Assembly (NCBI RefSeq): GCF_020193575.1
Contig: NZ_JADYVD010000044.1
Location: 1 to 64,000, forward strand
Direction: 5' to 3'
Length of the DNA stretch: 64,000 nt
Source: Ensifer sp. IC4062
Lineage (GTDB): Bacteria > Pseudomonadota > Alphaproteobacteria > Rhizobiales > Rhizobiaceae
Shown: piece by piece, positions 18,416 through 27,066 of the stretch
How the letters are laid out: each line of letters begins with the position of its first letter
Numbering within the stretch: position 1 is the stretch's first letter
Made by a program: the position numbers and the translations under genes
The notes under the pieces: generated by a model
What the model was told of the DNA's origin: nothing
The model's database searches: none
The model's input: the letters and a program-made list of their open reading frames with translations, nothing else

Positions 18416-20032
18416 GTGAAATGGCTCAAAGGTATCGGCTTGGCGCTTCTTCCCTTCCAGTTGCATGACTACCCGGCGGCGCTGACTCTCTTTTGCTATC
18501 TCCTGTCCTGTGCCGCGATTTTCTTCACGGATCGCTTCGCACTGCCGGCGCGCGAGCGCAGGAGGAACAGACCTCCCTACGGACGCGATCAGGACATCAT
18601 CGATGCGATCGCGCGCCTGCCGATCATAGCGCTCGTCTTTGCCGGTTTCTTCGCGATTTCCTGGCGGCCCCTCTATGCCGCGGCCGGCGCGATGAGCTTC
18701 TTTATCATCTTCACCGGCATTTCCCGCGCGAAGTTCAAGTTCATCCGCGAGCCGCTGGTATTCTCGGATATCGCCCTTGTTGCGGACGTCCTCAAATACA
18801 AGACGATCTTCTACGCGACGTCGCTGAACATCCTGTTCTGGATCGTCGCTTTCCTTTATGTGTTCGGCGTCTCCGCTCTCTACATGTATTTCGAGCCGAG
18901 CATCTTGCCGGCGCGAGGCAAGTTGTTCTGGGTTCTGGTGATGATCCTCGCCGCGAGCGCACCTTGGGCTCTTTTGTTCTACGGCCCGGTGAATCGGCCG
19001 ACGGCGGCCCTCGTGCAAAAGCTCGTAAGGGCGGTCAACGTCAAGATGAATACGGTGCGCTTCGGGACGTTTGCCTCCGTCGTCTTCCATTTCATCATAT
19101 GGCTGGGCGTGAAACGCGAAAAAATCGTCGCCGAACTCTCTGAAAGGCTTCGCGCCGTGGTGCTCGATCTCATCGGGCACGAGGAAGCCCCGCTGATCGT
19201 CGTCTGGCAGTCGGAATCCTTCATCGACATGCGCCATTTCGGCGTCAAGACGATCAAGCTGCCGACAATCGACCGACTGCGGAAGCAAGCGATACAGTGG
19301 GGCCGCCTCAGCAACGTGTTCGAGGGCGGCTATACCTTGCGGACCGAGTTCGCCGTGCTGAGCGGGCTTGTGCCGGACGACCTCCATGTCGATGCGAGCT
19401 ATCCCTATCTGCGCGCCGCCCATTATGCCGACGTCGTCTGGCCGGGAAAGTTGAAGCGCGCCGGCTGGCATACACACTTCATTCATCCCTATGACCGCAC
19501 GTTCTTTCTCCGGCACAAGGCAATGCCACAGCTTGGCTTCGACAAGCTCACTATGCTGGACGCCTTCGACCACAGGCCCGAGCGCGACGGGCTCTATGTC
19601 TCCGACGCGACGCTGACAGAAAGAGTGATCGCGGAAGTCGAAAAGCTGCCGGAAGACGAAAGCGGCTTCTTCTTCGTCGCCTCCATGGCCAATCACGGCC
19701 CGTGGGAGGCCGGCCGCGTGGGCACGCTCACGAATCCGGTCGATATCTACATGGCAATCCTGCAGCAGTCGGATGCTGCACTCAAACAGTTGGTCAACAG
19801 TCTCAACAAGCTTGAGCGTCCCGTCTGGCTCGTCTTCTACGGCGACCATGCGCCTCTTCTGAAATCCTTCGCGGATCCGTTCCCGGATCCCCGCACGGAC
19901 TATTTCATCGTGCCGCTCGCCAAGGCACGCCCCGCCCAATCCGGTGCGAAAGCACCCAAGGACGAGGACCCGTGGAACCTGATACGGTCATTGCTCAGAC
20001 ATGCGAACCTGCAAAAGGATGCGCTGCAATAG
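18416..20032 (+). CDS. rkpI: LTA-synthase-like membrane enzyme of K-antigen locus
   Basis: A 538-residue protein with about five N-terminal membrane helices (for example LPIIALVFAGFFAISW and ILFWIVAFLYVFGV) and a C-terminal alkaline-phosphatase-superfamily domain of the LtaS/sulfatase type. The metal/nucleophile signature is YTLRTEFAVLSGL, where Thr307 aligns with the LtaS catalytic threonine. FVASMANHGPW and FYGDHAPLLKS supply the metal-binding residues, and WQSESFIDMRHF the first one. Such enzymes transfer phospho-groups from lipids to glycans, or hydrolyse esters, on the outer face of the inner membrane. The start is GTG 18416, preceded by GAGGCGGCG. It follows rkpH by 86 bases. The reaction in K-antigen synthesis is not established. 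Confidence 0.87.
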   Translation: MKWLKGIGLALLPFQLHDYPAALTLFCYLLSCAAIFFTDRFALPARERRRNRPPYGRDQDIIDAIARLPIIALVFAGFFAISWRPLYAAAGAMSFFIIFTGISRAKFKFIREPLVFSDIALVADVLKYKTIFYATSLNILFWIVAFLYVFGVSALYMYFEPSILPARGKLFWVLVMILAASAPWALLFYGPVNRPTAALVQKLVRAVNVKMNTVRFGTFASVVFHFIIWLGVKREKIVAELSERLRAVVLDLIGHEEAPLIVVWQSESFIDMRHFGVKTIKLPTIDRLRKQAIQWGRLSNVFEGGYTLRTEFAVLSGLVPDDLHVDASYPYLRAAHYADVVWPGKLKRAGWHTHFIHPYDRTFFLRHKAMPQLGFDKLTMLDAFDHRPERDGLYVSDATLTERVIAEVEKLPEDESGFFFVASMANHGPWEAGRVGTLTNPVDIYMAILQQSDAALKQLVNSLNKLERPVWLVFYGDHAPLLKSFADPFPDPRTDYFIVPLAKARPAQSGAKAPKDEDPWNLIRSLLRHANLQKDALQ

Positions 20033-20047
20033 CGGCGGCGACTGGTA

Positions 20048-21364
20048 ATGACAGCGGACATGACGATCAATCGCTCGGCACCACGGACATTCCTGTTTCT
20101 GCAGGGCCCCTCGTCGCCGATCTTTGCCAAGATCGCCACTCGGCTCGAGGCATTCGGCCACACCTGTCTTCGCATCAACCTCAACGTCGGCGACCAGATC
20201 TTCTGGCGACGCGGGGGCGCGTTCAATTATCGCGGTTCCATGTCCGCGTGGCCGGCCTTTGTCGAGGCCTTCATCCGTCGCCATGCTGTCAGCGACCTTG
20301 TGCTGCTTGGCGAAGAGCGCCCCTACCACCAAGTCGCGACCGCCGCTGCCCGCAAGGCAGGCGTTGCCGTCTTCGTCGTGGAAATGGGCTATCTGCGCCC
20401 GGACTGGCTGACGCTGGAGCGTGGCGGCATGTCGTCCAACTCGCATTTTCCAGCCGAACCAGACCAGATCCTCAACGCAGCAGCAGGCCTGCCGGAACCG
20501 GACTGGCGGCGGCGTTACGAACAGTCCTTCCTCGCCGAGGCAACCTGCGATCTGCTCTACAATCTTCCGAACGTCTTTCTTTGGTTTCTTTTTCCGGGCT
20601 ATCGCCGGCACGGGATCTTTCATCCCCTGGCGGAATATGCGGGGTGGGTCCTGCGTCTTGCCACGCGGGGCCGGCAACAACGCGCGGCCGATGCCCTTAT
20701 CCGCTCGCTAGCGTCGGATGGGCGCGATTATTTCGTCTACCCTTTGCAGTTGGAGACCGACTATCAACTGCGTGCGCACTCGCCGTTCAACAGCCAGAAG
20801 GAAGCGATCCGCGCGATCCTCGCCTCCTTCGCACGCCACGCCCCCGCAGGCAGCAAACTTGCGATCAAGAGCCACCCCCTCGACAATGGCCTCATCCGCT
20901 GGCGCGAGGTCGTCGCTGAAGCAGCAGCCAAGATCGGAATCGCAGACCGCGTCGCTTATCTCGACGGCGGCAATCTGGACGCTTTGGTGCAGGGAAGCGC
21001 GGGCGTCGTGACGGTCAACTCGACCGCCGGCCTGCATGCATTGAAACAGGGCAAGGCCGTAAAAGTGCTCGGCAGTGCCGTATTCGACATTGCGGGGCTC
21101 ACCGATCAGCAGCCGTTGGATATCTTCTGGCAAAGGCCTCGAGGGCCGGATGCCGCCCTGAGCGCGGCCCTGTTCAGATTGATGGCCGCGGCCATCCAGG
21201 TGCGTGGCAATTTCTATTCAAGCGCAGGCACCAACGCCGGCGCAAACGCGATCGCCGAGCGTTTGCATCGGGGCGTCGTCAACGAGCCTGGTGCGTTCAT
21301 CGACCCTCCGCCCAGGCGAAAACCGGCGAAAGGCACATTGTCCACCGCCTTCGGCAGTCGCTAG
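20048..21364 (+). CDS. rkpJ: Capsule polysaccharide lipid-linker protein, KpsS-like
   Basis: A 438-residue soluble protein of the Capsule_synth family (KpsS/LipB-like). The N-terminus FLFLQGPSSPIFAKIATRL, then INLNVGDQIFW, VLLGEERPYH and VFVVEMGYLRPDWLTLE, match KpsS. The second half has YFVYPLQLETDYQLRAHS, KSHPLDNGL and VTVNSTAGLHAL, the HP and ST motifs typical of this family. In E. coli, KpsS and KpsC build the beta-Kdo linker joining capsule to its lipid. ATG 20048 is used; ATG 20060 is an alternative. It is 15 bases after rkpI, last gene of the rkpAGHIJ run, and convergent with kpsF. Confidence 0.88.
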   Translation: MTADMTINRSAPRTFLFLQGPSSPIFAKIATRLEAFGHTCLRINLNVGDQIFWRRGGAFNYRGSMSAWPAFVEAFIRRHAVSDLVLLGEERPYHQVATAAARKAGVAVFVVEMGYLRPDWLTLERGGMSSNSHFPAEPDQILNAAAGLPEPDWRRRYEQSFLAEATCDLLYNLPNVFLWFLFPGYRRHGIFHPLAEYAGWVLRLATRGRQQRAADALIRSLASDGRDYFVYPLQLETDYQLRAHSPFNSQKEAIRAILASFARHAPAGSKLAIKSHPLDNGLIRWREVVAEAAAKIGIADRVAYLDGGNLDALVQGSAGVVTVNSTAGLHALKQGKAVKVLGSAVFDIAGLTDQQPLDIFWQRPRGPDAALSAALFRLMAAAIQVRGNFYSSAGTNAGANAIAERLHRGVVNEPGAFIDPPPRRKPAKGTLSTAFGSR

Positions 21365-21381
21365 ATCGCGCGAAGCCTGGA

Positions 21382-22392
21382 TCACGCCACGCCAGCGCGC
21401 AAGAGATCGTGGATGTGGAGAATGCCGACCGGGTGTCCGGCGTCGTCGACCAGGAAAAGGACGGTCACCTTGTGCTCCTGCATGAACTCCATGGCGGCGC
21501 TCGCAAGCACGTCGCCTTTGATGACCCTCGGATTGCGCGACATCACGTCCTCGACCCGCTGAAGCAGCAGATCGCCCGCCATGTGGCGGCGCAGGTCGCC
21601 GTCGGTGATCACGCCGATCAGCGTGCCGCCTTCTTCGACAATTCCGACAACACCGAATCCCTTCGACGACATCTCGATGACCGCTTCGCTCATCGGACGG
21701 CCGACGACGAGCAGCGGCACCTGTTCCGCCACATGCGCCAGTTCATGCACCAGGCGCAGCTGCGCGCCGAGCTTGCCGCCGGGGTGGAATGTCTTGAAAT
21801 CTTCAGCCGAGAAACCGCGGCGCTCAAGGAGCGCGATCGCCAAGGCATCTCCGACGGCGAGTTGCAGCATGGCAGACGTCGTAGGAGCGAGTCCGTGCGG
21901 ACAGGCCTCCGGTACCTTCGGCAGCACCAGGGCGACGTCGGAGTTGCGGGCAAGGATGCTGTCGCGATTGGCGCAGATCGAAACGACCGGCACCTTGAAG
22001 CGCTTTGCATAGGTGAGCATGTTGCCAAGCTCGGCCGTCTCCCCCGACCAGGAAAGCAGGATCAGAACATCCTGCGACGTGACCATACCGAGATCGCCAT
22101 GGCTCGCCTCGGTCGGATGGACGAAATAGGCGGACGTGCCAGTGGACGCCATGGTCGCGGCGATCTTGCGGCCGATATGCCCGCTCTTGCCGACGCCCGA
22201 GACGACGACCCGGCCCTCGCTGTCGCCGATCAATTCGACCGCGTCCACAAGGCTGCGCGCAAAGGCTTCATCTATCGTCAGGTGGTTGGCGAGAGCCTTG
22301 ATCCCATTGGTTGCGGTTGTCAGCGTCCTGCCGATCGAATCCAGCATGGCGGAGCGGGATTGCCCATCCGCCTTCACTTGTCTCAAGCCCAT
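21382..22392 (-). CDS. kpsF: Arabinose-5-phosphate isomerase (KpsF/KdsD family)
   Basis: A 336-residue enzyme that interconverts ribulose-5-phosphate and arabinose-5-phosphate, the first step toward Kdo. An N-terminal SIS sugar-isomerase domain contains SGVGKSGHIGRKIAATMASTG, HPTEASHGDLGM and LSWSGET. Two CBS domains follow (about 215-335) with VGIVEEGGTLIGVITDGDLRR and FLVDDAGHPVGILHIHDLL. All family landmarks are present. It converges on rkpJ with 17 bases between stops. The neighbouring capsule genes suggest it serves K-antigen or its Kdo linker, although the enzyme would also feed LPS Kdo. Rhizobia often have several kpsF copies, so the exact number symbol is not assigned. Confidence 0.92.
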   Translation of the reverse strand: MGLRQVKADGQSRSAMLDSIGRTLTTATNGIKALANHLTIDEAFARSLVDAVELIGDSEGRVVVSGVGKSGHIGRKIAATMASTGTSAYFVHPTEASHGDLGMVTSQDVLILLSWSGETAELGNMLTYAKRFKVPVVSICANRDSILARNSDVALVLPKVPEACPHGLAPTTSAMLQLAVGDALAIALLERRGFSAEDFKTFHPGGKLGAQLRLVHELAHVAEQVPLLVVGRPMSEAVIEMSSKGFGVVGIVEEGGTLIGVITDGDLRRHMAGDLLLQRVEDVMSRNPRVIKGDVLASAAMEFMQEHKVTVLFLVDDAGHPVGILHIHDLLRAGVA

Positions 22393-22537
22393 CGTTGACC
22401 TAATCCCCGCGACGAAATTGTCCGAAAGCCCGCCGTTTCAGCGGCAATTCGAGTATATAGAAGGCAGATAAGCGCTTTTTCTTGGCAAACCAAGTCTATT
22501 TACGACTGTTTGCACTGAAACCGACGATGTTCGGGCG

Positions 22538-22993
22538 TCAGCCGGCGCGTTTTTCCTCGATGATCTCGTGCGGCAGCTCACCATCCCGCGCAAATTCCGC
22601 GAGCGTCATCGAATCGAGGATAGAGGCGATGGCGTCGCGAACAGTCGTCATCGATATCCGCACACGACAGGTCTCCGGGTCGCTGCAGTCTTCGCAGACC
22701 TCATAAGCCGTGCGACTGGCGCAACGGATTGGTGCGAGGGGACCGTCAAGCGTGCGTATGACATGGCCGATGCGAATCTCCGAAGCCGGGCGAGAAAGCG
22801 AATAGCCGCCACCCGGCCCCTTCTTGGAACGGAGCATGCCGGCGTTGCGCAATTCGAGCAGAATCGTGTCGAGGAATTTTTTGGGAATGTTGTTGCGCTG
22901 GGCAATTTCATTGATGAAGGCGGTCTCGCCAGGCTCGAGGCGCGCCAGATCGACGAGGGCTTTGAGGCCGTATTTTCCTTTCTTCGTCAGCAT
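22538..22993 (-). CDS. Rrf2-family transcriptional regulator, possibly Fe-S sensing
   Basis: A 151-residue winged-helix regulator of the Rrf2/IscR/RirA group. MLTKKGKYGLKALVDLARL is the classic N-terminus, and IPKKFLDTILLELRNAGM followed by GPGGGYSLSRP forms the wing. Cys91, Cys100, Cys103 and Cys109 sit where IscR and RirA bind an iron-sulfur cluster, but the spacing differs from both, and there is one extra cysteine. The start at 22993 has GGAGGAG upstream; the longer open frame to 23227 runs through a palindromic repeat and is rejected. It is a single gene. Target genes are unknown; iron, nitric oxide or cysteine status are possible signals. Confidence 0.88.
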   Translation of the reverse strand: MLTKKGKYGLKALVDLARLEPGETAFINEIAQRNNIPKKFLDTILLELRNAGMLRSKKGPGGGYSLSRPASEIRIGHVIRTLDGPLAPIRCASRTAYEVCEDCSDPETCRVRISMTTVRDAIASILDSMTLAEFARDGELPHEIIEEKRAG

Positions 22994-23157
22994 TCCCAGA
23001 AATTCTCCTCCCGGTCCCCGAGCGGGGACCGTTGGCAAACAACAAATCCTGCCTTGGCATAGCATAAGAAGCGCGTCGCCAATACACAATTTTGGTCGAC
23101 AATTCGGGAGGATGAACTTCAAATTTTGATGGATCTGTTGCCGCGTTGCGGCGGAGG

Positions 23158-23261
23158 CTACAGCGCCCCGGGTCTCATCGGACGCGCAAAGGACGCTGTA
23201 GGACTTTGAGTTGCTGCATGGTTTCATCCTTAAAACGACTACGATTTAAGGAAACATGCAG
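23158..23261 (+). repeat. Two-module intergenic palindromic element (family 1)
   Basis: Left module: CTACAGCG.. to ..CGCTGTAG, a palindrome with an inner GACGCGC arm. Right module: TTGCTGCATG.. to ..AAACATGCAG, with CCTTAAA/TTTAAGG arms. Together about 104 bp. The same two modules recur at 38611-38713 and 41922-42023, and parts recur elsewhere in the window. They resemble RIME-type elements of Sinorhizobium. The element separates the Rrf2 promoter from the end of the small gene at 23266. Confidence 0.8.
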
Positions 23262-23265
23262 TCGG

Positions 23266-23475
23266 TCACGCCGCCGCAATGCCAATCTGATGGGTTCCGG
23301 CGCCCTGGCCGGCGAGCAGGCGGCCAATCGCCGCACGAGCTTCATCGGCAGAGCGGAAACGCTGCGCGTCCAAGTCCCAGACGTGATACTTCACGGCCAA
23401 GAACTTCAACCGGTCCTCGTCAGGGACAACAACGCCGACGGCCTCGCCGTCATATTCGATAACTTGCTTGCTCAT
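23266..23475 (-). CDS. Small conserved-looking hypothetical protein (69 aa)
   Basis: MSKQVIEYDGEAVGVVVPDE opens a short protein that continues RLKFLAVKYHVWDLDAQRF and SADEARAAIGRLL. It reads as a compact beta-beta-alpha fold, with no signal or membrane segment. The ATG at 23475 has GGAGGAG about 10 bases upstream, which is better than the upstream in-frame ATG at 23493. Similar short proteins are common as hypothetical proteins in Rhizobiaceae, to my recollection. Its stop codon is four bases from the palindromic element at 23158-23261. Function unknown. Confidence 0.75.
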   Translation of the reverse strand: MSKQVIEYDGEAVGVVVPDEDRLKFLAVKYHVWDLDAQRFRSADEARAAIGRLLAGQGAGTHQIGIAAA

Positions 23476-23553
23476 GTAGTAACGCTCCTCCACGCCCCGC
23501 GGCGCGGATCATTCGATTCTCGGCAAAAGGTGAAATTCGGGAAGTTCAGACAG

Positions 23554-23649
23554 TCACATTCGGCGAAGTGCGCGAAGGTGACGTTTCACTGTTGCACGAC
23601 AATAGGAACGCGAGCCGCAGAAAGCGGCGGTCGAGACGATTCCGGACAT
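23554..23649 (-). CDS. Candidate 31-aa small ORF with strong ribosome binding site
   Basis: Reading the minus strand, AAAGGAGAG stands five bases before an ATG at 23649. It opens MSGIVSTAAFCGSRSYCRAT and ends at a TGA at 23554 after an Arg-rich tail (VKRHLRALRRM). It lies about 80 bases upstream of the 69-residue gene on the same strand and could be co-transcribed. The evidence is only the well-placed Shine-Dalgarno sequence and an open frame. It could equally be a leader peptide or chance. Confidence 0.35.
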   Translation of the reverse strand: MSGIVSTAAFCGSRSYCRATVKRHLRALRRM

Positions 23650-23933
23650 GTCACTCTCCTTTGGCTGGGGGCCTGGCGCGTCGCGCGCCGCGGCCGCTTC
23701 ATGAACAATGCGAGGCGGACTCCTTCCGCATCACAGTTTGCAAACTAGAATAATCTACCAAATTAGTCAATTCCAAAAACCAAGAGTAGAAAAATAATTC
23801 TCTACGCTCCCGTTCCGAACCATCTTGGCGACAATTCTATTTTTGTCGTCCCCCGCTGAGGACTCTGACGCTATCTAGGTAGCGACGAATCAATCTGCAA
23901 GGGACGTTGGTATAAAGACAGTTCTTTCGGACG
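23650..23933. other. AT-rich intergenic region, no gene seen
   Basis: Between the small-ORF start and the secDF terminator. The stretch 23740-23900 is clearly AT-rich for this genome and likely holds a promoter reading toward the small genes on the minus strand. I find no supported gene or repeat of the families seen elsewhere. Confidence 0.45.
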
Positions 23934-23934
23934 A

Positions 23935-23963
23935 AAAAGGGGCAGCCGCCGGCCGCCCCTTTT
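23935..23963 (-). terminator. Rho-independent terminator of secDF
   Basis: AAAAGGGGC (23935-23943) and GCCCCTTTT (23955-23963) form a perfect 9-bp stem with an 11-base GC-rich loop. Reading the minus strand, the stem ends in a run of five T residues (complement of 23934-23938). It lies 23 bases past the secDF stop codon. Confidence 0.88.
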
Positions 23964-23985
23964 GGTTTTGTCATTCGTGATCGAA

Positions 23986-26523
23986 TCAGGCTGTCGGCGT
24001 TCCCGGCTGCTGCGTTGCGGTGCGGCTCGCCTCCCGATCCTTCCACCAGCGGCTGAGGAACAGCAGGATCGGTCCACCGATATAGATCGACGAGGTCGTG
24101 GCGACGATGACGCCGAAGATCATCGGCCAAGCGAAACTGCGCACCGTTTCGCCACCCCAGATCGCCATCGGCACCAGCGACAGGGCCGTCGCCACCGAGG
24201 TGAAGATGCATCGCGCAATCACCTGGTTGATGCTCATGTCGATGAGATCGGAGAAGGGCATCGATTTGTACTTACGCAGGTTTTCACGCATGCGGTCGTA
24301 GACGACGACCTTGTCGTTCACCGAATAGCCGATCATCGTCAGCAGCGCGGCGATTGCCGTCAGGTTGAAATCGACGCCGGTCAGGGCGAAGAAGCCCACC
24401 GTCTTGGTAATGTCGAGCAAGAGTACCGCGATCGCGCCGACGGCGAAGTGCCATTCGAAGCGGAACCAGATGTAGAGCAGGATCGCCACCATCGCGAGAC
24501 CGACGGCCAGGAAGCCCGATCGCGCCAGTTCGCTACTGATCGTCGGCCCGACGACCTCGGTCCGCTCCAGCGTCGCGCCGGGAACGGACACCGTCACCGC
24601 ATCCTTGATCCGGTTCAGCGCCGCCGTCTGCTCCTGCTCACCGCCCGGCTGCCGCTGGACGCGGATCAGTACCGATTGGCCGCCGCCGAAGTCCTGCAGC
24701 GCCACCTCGCCGAGGTTGAGCTCCTCCAGGCTGCCTCGCAGCGTCGGCAGATCGATCTTGTCCTTCGACACCGCCTCGACCTGAATACCGCCGATGAAAT
24801 CGATGCCGTAATTCAGGCCCGGCGTGAAGAACAGGACGACGGAGCTGATCGACAGGAAGGCCGAAAAGCCGATCGCCTGGAAGCGTCGCTTCATGAATGA
24901 GAAGGTCGGCAGGTGCGGCACGCGACCGAACAGCGACGGGATCTCCAGCTTCTTCATCTTGCGGCGGACGACGACCTCGCGCATCAAGAGGCGCACGACC
25001 GTGACCGACGTGAACATCGAGATGACAATGCCAAGCATCATGGTGACGGCAAAGCCGCGGACGGGGCCGCTGCCGAGCCAGAACAACAGGATCGTGCCCG
25101 TAAGAGTCGTGATGTTGGAGTCGAGAATCGTGGCGTAGGCTTTGTTGAAGCCGACGTCGAGCGCCTTCATGGCGCCGGCGCCCCCCTCCGTCTCTTCGCG
25201 GATGCGGGCGTTGATGAGGATGTTGGCGTCGACGGCCATGCCGATGCCGAGGATGATTCCGGCGATACCAGGCAAGGTGAGCGTCGAGCCGATCAGGCCC
25301 AGAACGCCGATCGTCATGATCGTGTGCAGCATCAGGCCCACATTGGCGATTATGCCCCACGCACCGTAGAGAACGACCATGAGGGCGACGACAAGGCCGA
25401 AGCCGGCAAGCCCGGTATAGAGACCCATGCGGATCGAGTCGCTGCCGAGGTTCGGGCCGACCGACCGCTCTTCGATGATCGTCAGCGGCGCCGGCAGTGC
25501 GCCAGAGCGCAGCAACGCCGAAAGAACCGTCGCCGACTCGGCGGTGAAGTTACCGCTGATCTGACCGCGGCCACCGAGGATCGGCTCGTTGATGACCGGG
25601 GCCGTCAGCACCTTGCCATCAAGGACGATCGCAAAGGGCCGCCCGACGTTTTCGCGGGTGATCTCGGCGAACTGCCGCGCACCGAGCGAATCGAAGCTGA
25701 AATCGACCACCGGCTGGTTGGTGCGTTGGTCGAAACCGACCTTGGCATCGTCAAGGCGTTCGCCGGAAATGGCGACGCGGCTTTCGACCGGGTATTTGTT
25801 CGTGTCATCATTGGCGCCGGGAAGGATGTCGACGCCGCGCGGCGGCGGCTGCGTGACGTCCACGGTCTGGTCGAGCATGTGGAAGCTCATCTGCGCCGTG
25901 GAGCCCAGGAGTTCGCGCAGACGGGTCGGATCCTGGAGGCCCGGGAGCTGGACCAGAATGCGGTTCGAGCCGATGCGCTGGATCAGCGGCTCGGCAACGC
26001 CGACCTGGTCGACGCGGTTGCGGATGATCTCGAGACTCTGCTCGACCGCTTTGGTCATGCGGTCGGCAATGCCCGCCTCGGTGATCGCCAGCGTGACCAC
26101 GTCACCGTTCGCCGTCACCTCGACCTCGGGGGCAGATGCGCCGAAGCCGATGGTGCTGACGGGGGTGGCCAGTTCCTGCAGCTTCGGCAGAACCTTTTCG
26201 CGATCGGCCGCGTCCGCGATGCTGACCGTCACGGTGTTGCCGCTGATGCGCGCCGACGAGGCGGAGACGCGCTCGCCACGGAGAACGCGGCGGGTATCGT
26301 CAAGAAGCGTATTGAGCCGCGCCTTCTGCAGGCCGGCACCGTCGACCTCGAGAACGAGGTGCGAGCCGCCCCTCAAATCGAGACCGAGAGTGACAGGCTT
26401 GAAGGGCAGGACGGCAGTGAACTGCTCTCTCATCGCCTGCGGCAGAACACTCGGCACCGCCGCGAGGCACCCGAAGATAATGATCGCGACATAGGCGAGG
26501 ACCGCCCATTTGGATGTACGCAT
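23986..26523 (-). CDS. secDF: Fused protein-export membrane protein SecD-SecF
   Basis: An 845-residue fusion of SecD and SecF, the RND-type proton-driven subunits that pull secreted proteins through SecYEG. The SecD half begins MRTSKWAVLAYVAI, has LGLDLRGGSHLVLEVD, the long periplasmic P1 region, and GIIANVGLMLHTIMTIG with GIGMAVDANILINARIREE. The SecF half starts near the segment FMKRRFQAIGFSAFLSI and has GIDFIGGIQVE, AIAALLTMIGYSVNDKVVVY and DRMRENLRKYK. The start was set at ATG 26523 because SecD proteins usually begin at this MR(T/S) motif; the longer frame adds 11 residues. Fused SecDF is normal in alphaproteobacteria. It ends at a strong terminator. Confidence 0.95.
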   Translation of the reverse strand: MRTSKWAVLAYVAIIIFGCLAAVPSVLPQAMREQFTAVLPFKPVTLGLDLRGGSHLVLEVDGAGLQKARLNTLLDDTRRVLRGERVSASSARISGNTVTVSIADAADREKVLPKLQELATPVSTIGFGASAPEVEVTANGDVVTLAITEAGIADRMTKAVEQSLEIIRNRVDQVGVAEPLIQRIGSNRILVQLPGLQDPTRLRELLGSTAQMSFHMLDQTVDVTQPPPRGVDILPGANDDTNKYPVESRVAISGERLDDAKVGFDQRTNQPVVDFSFDSLGARQFAEITRENVGRPFAIVLDGKVLTAPVINEPILGGRGQISGNFTAESATVLSALLRSGALPAPLTIIEERSVGPNLGSDSIRMGLYTGLAGFGLVVALMVVLYGAWGIIANVGLMLHTIMTIGVLGLIGSTLTLPGIAGIILGIGMAVDANILINARIREETEGGAGAMKALDVGFNKAYATILDSNITTLTGTILLFWLGSGPVRGFAVTMMLGIVISMFTSVTVVRLLMREVVVRRKMKKLEIPSLFGRVPHLPTFSFMKRRFQAIGFSAFLSISSVVLFFTPGLNYGIDFIGGIQVEAVSKDKIDLPTLRGSLEELNLGEVALQDFGGGQSVLIRVQRQPGGEQEQTAALNRIKDAVTVSVPGATLERTEVVGPTISSELARSGFLAVGLAMVAILLYIWFRFEWHFAVGAIAVLLLDITKTVGFFALTGVDFNLTAIAALLTMIGYSVNDKVVVYDRMRENLRKYKSMPFSDLIDMSINQVIARCIFTSVATALSLVPMAIWGGETVRSFAWPMIFGVIVATTSSIYIGGPILLFLSRWWKDREASRTATQQPGTPTA

Positions 26524-26635
26524 GTGGAAATTCCATGAATGCCTGAACGCGCTCAACCAGCGGCGTCCGGGCTAGGTTTTCATCAAAACTCAGGCGGAAC
26601 CGGAAATCGCCGGCCCCACCAAACACTGGACACTT

Positions 26636-27049
26636 TTATGCCCGGGGTGGAGCGCGAATGCGTTCGCTGGAAAACGGCGCCGCCGCTGTGACTTGCGCTC
26701 GTGGAAACGACGGCGATCGCGCGTTATCAAGGACAGGTAAGCTGGCGAGGTCGAAAGGAAGAACCGGTGGGAGATCGCCTCCGGTCGTCGATTTTCCATC
26801 CGCCCGCTCGCCGACGAAACGGAGATCGGGCAATGTAACGGCCCTGGAACCCTGCCGTAGTGCTGGACGATCGGAAGAACCGGTATCCGGCGCAGCGACG
26901 TTGCCGGTCGGCACGCCTGCGGCAACGCGGCTCGTAACACTCTGCCCGACGGCGATCACCTGCATGGCAAAGGAGGCACAAAACAACCACAGCACGGCAA
27001 CGAGCCGGCTGGCCTGCATGCTCTTACTGCCACCACCCAACAGGTCCAT
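26636..27049 (-). CDS. Putative secreted protein of unknown function
   Basis: A 137-residue protein with a plausible signal peptide (SRLVAVLWLFCASFAMQVIA) and a low-complexity mature part rich in Pro, Ala and Ser. Recognisable stretches are VGERADGKSTTGGDLPPVLP and FDLASLPVLDNARSPSF. No family is recognised. The ATG at 27049 has AAGGGA about 9 bases upstream; ATG 27019 is another option. Three copies of a 12-bp repeat lie just upstream. It reads toward secDF with about 110 bases between, so the two may share a transcript. The opposite strand also has an open frame, but it lacks a start signal. Confidence 0.5.
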   Translation of the reverse strand: MDLLGGGSKSMQASRLVAVLWLFCASFAMQVIAVGQSVTSRVAAGVPTGNVAAPDTGSSDRPALRQGSRAVTLPDLRFVGERADGKSTTGGDLPPVLPFDLASLPVLDNARSPSFPRAQVTAAAPFSSERIRAPPRA

Positions 27050-27066
27050 CGAGGACACAATCCCTT

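Noticed and set aside
18374-19939. A 521-codon minus-strand frame opposite rkpI
   Set aside because: No ribosome binding site or family motif; it is explained as antisense of the LTA-synthase-like gene.
22994-23227. N-terminal extension of the Rrf2 regulator
   Set aside because: It runs through a palindromic element, and the family start with GGAGGAG is at 22993.
24913-26538. A 541-codon plus-strand open frame opposite secDF
   Set aside because: Composition is dominated by Arg, Asp and His without any fold pattern, and it is the exact complement of a certain gene.
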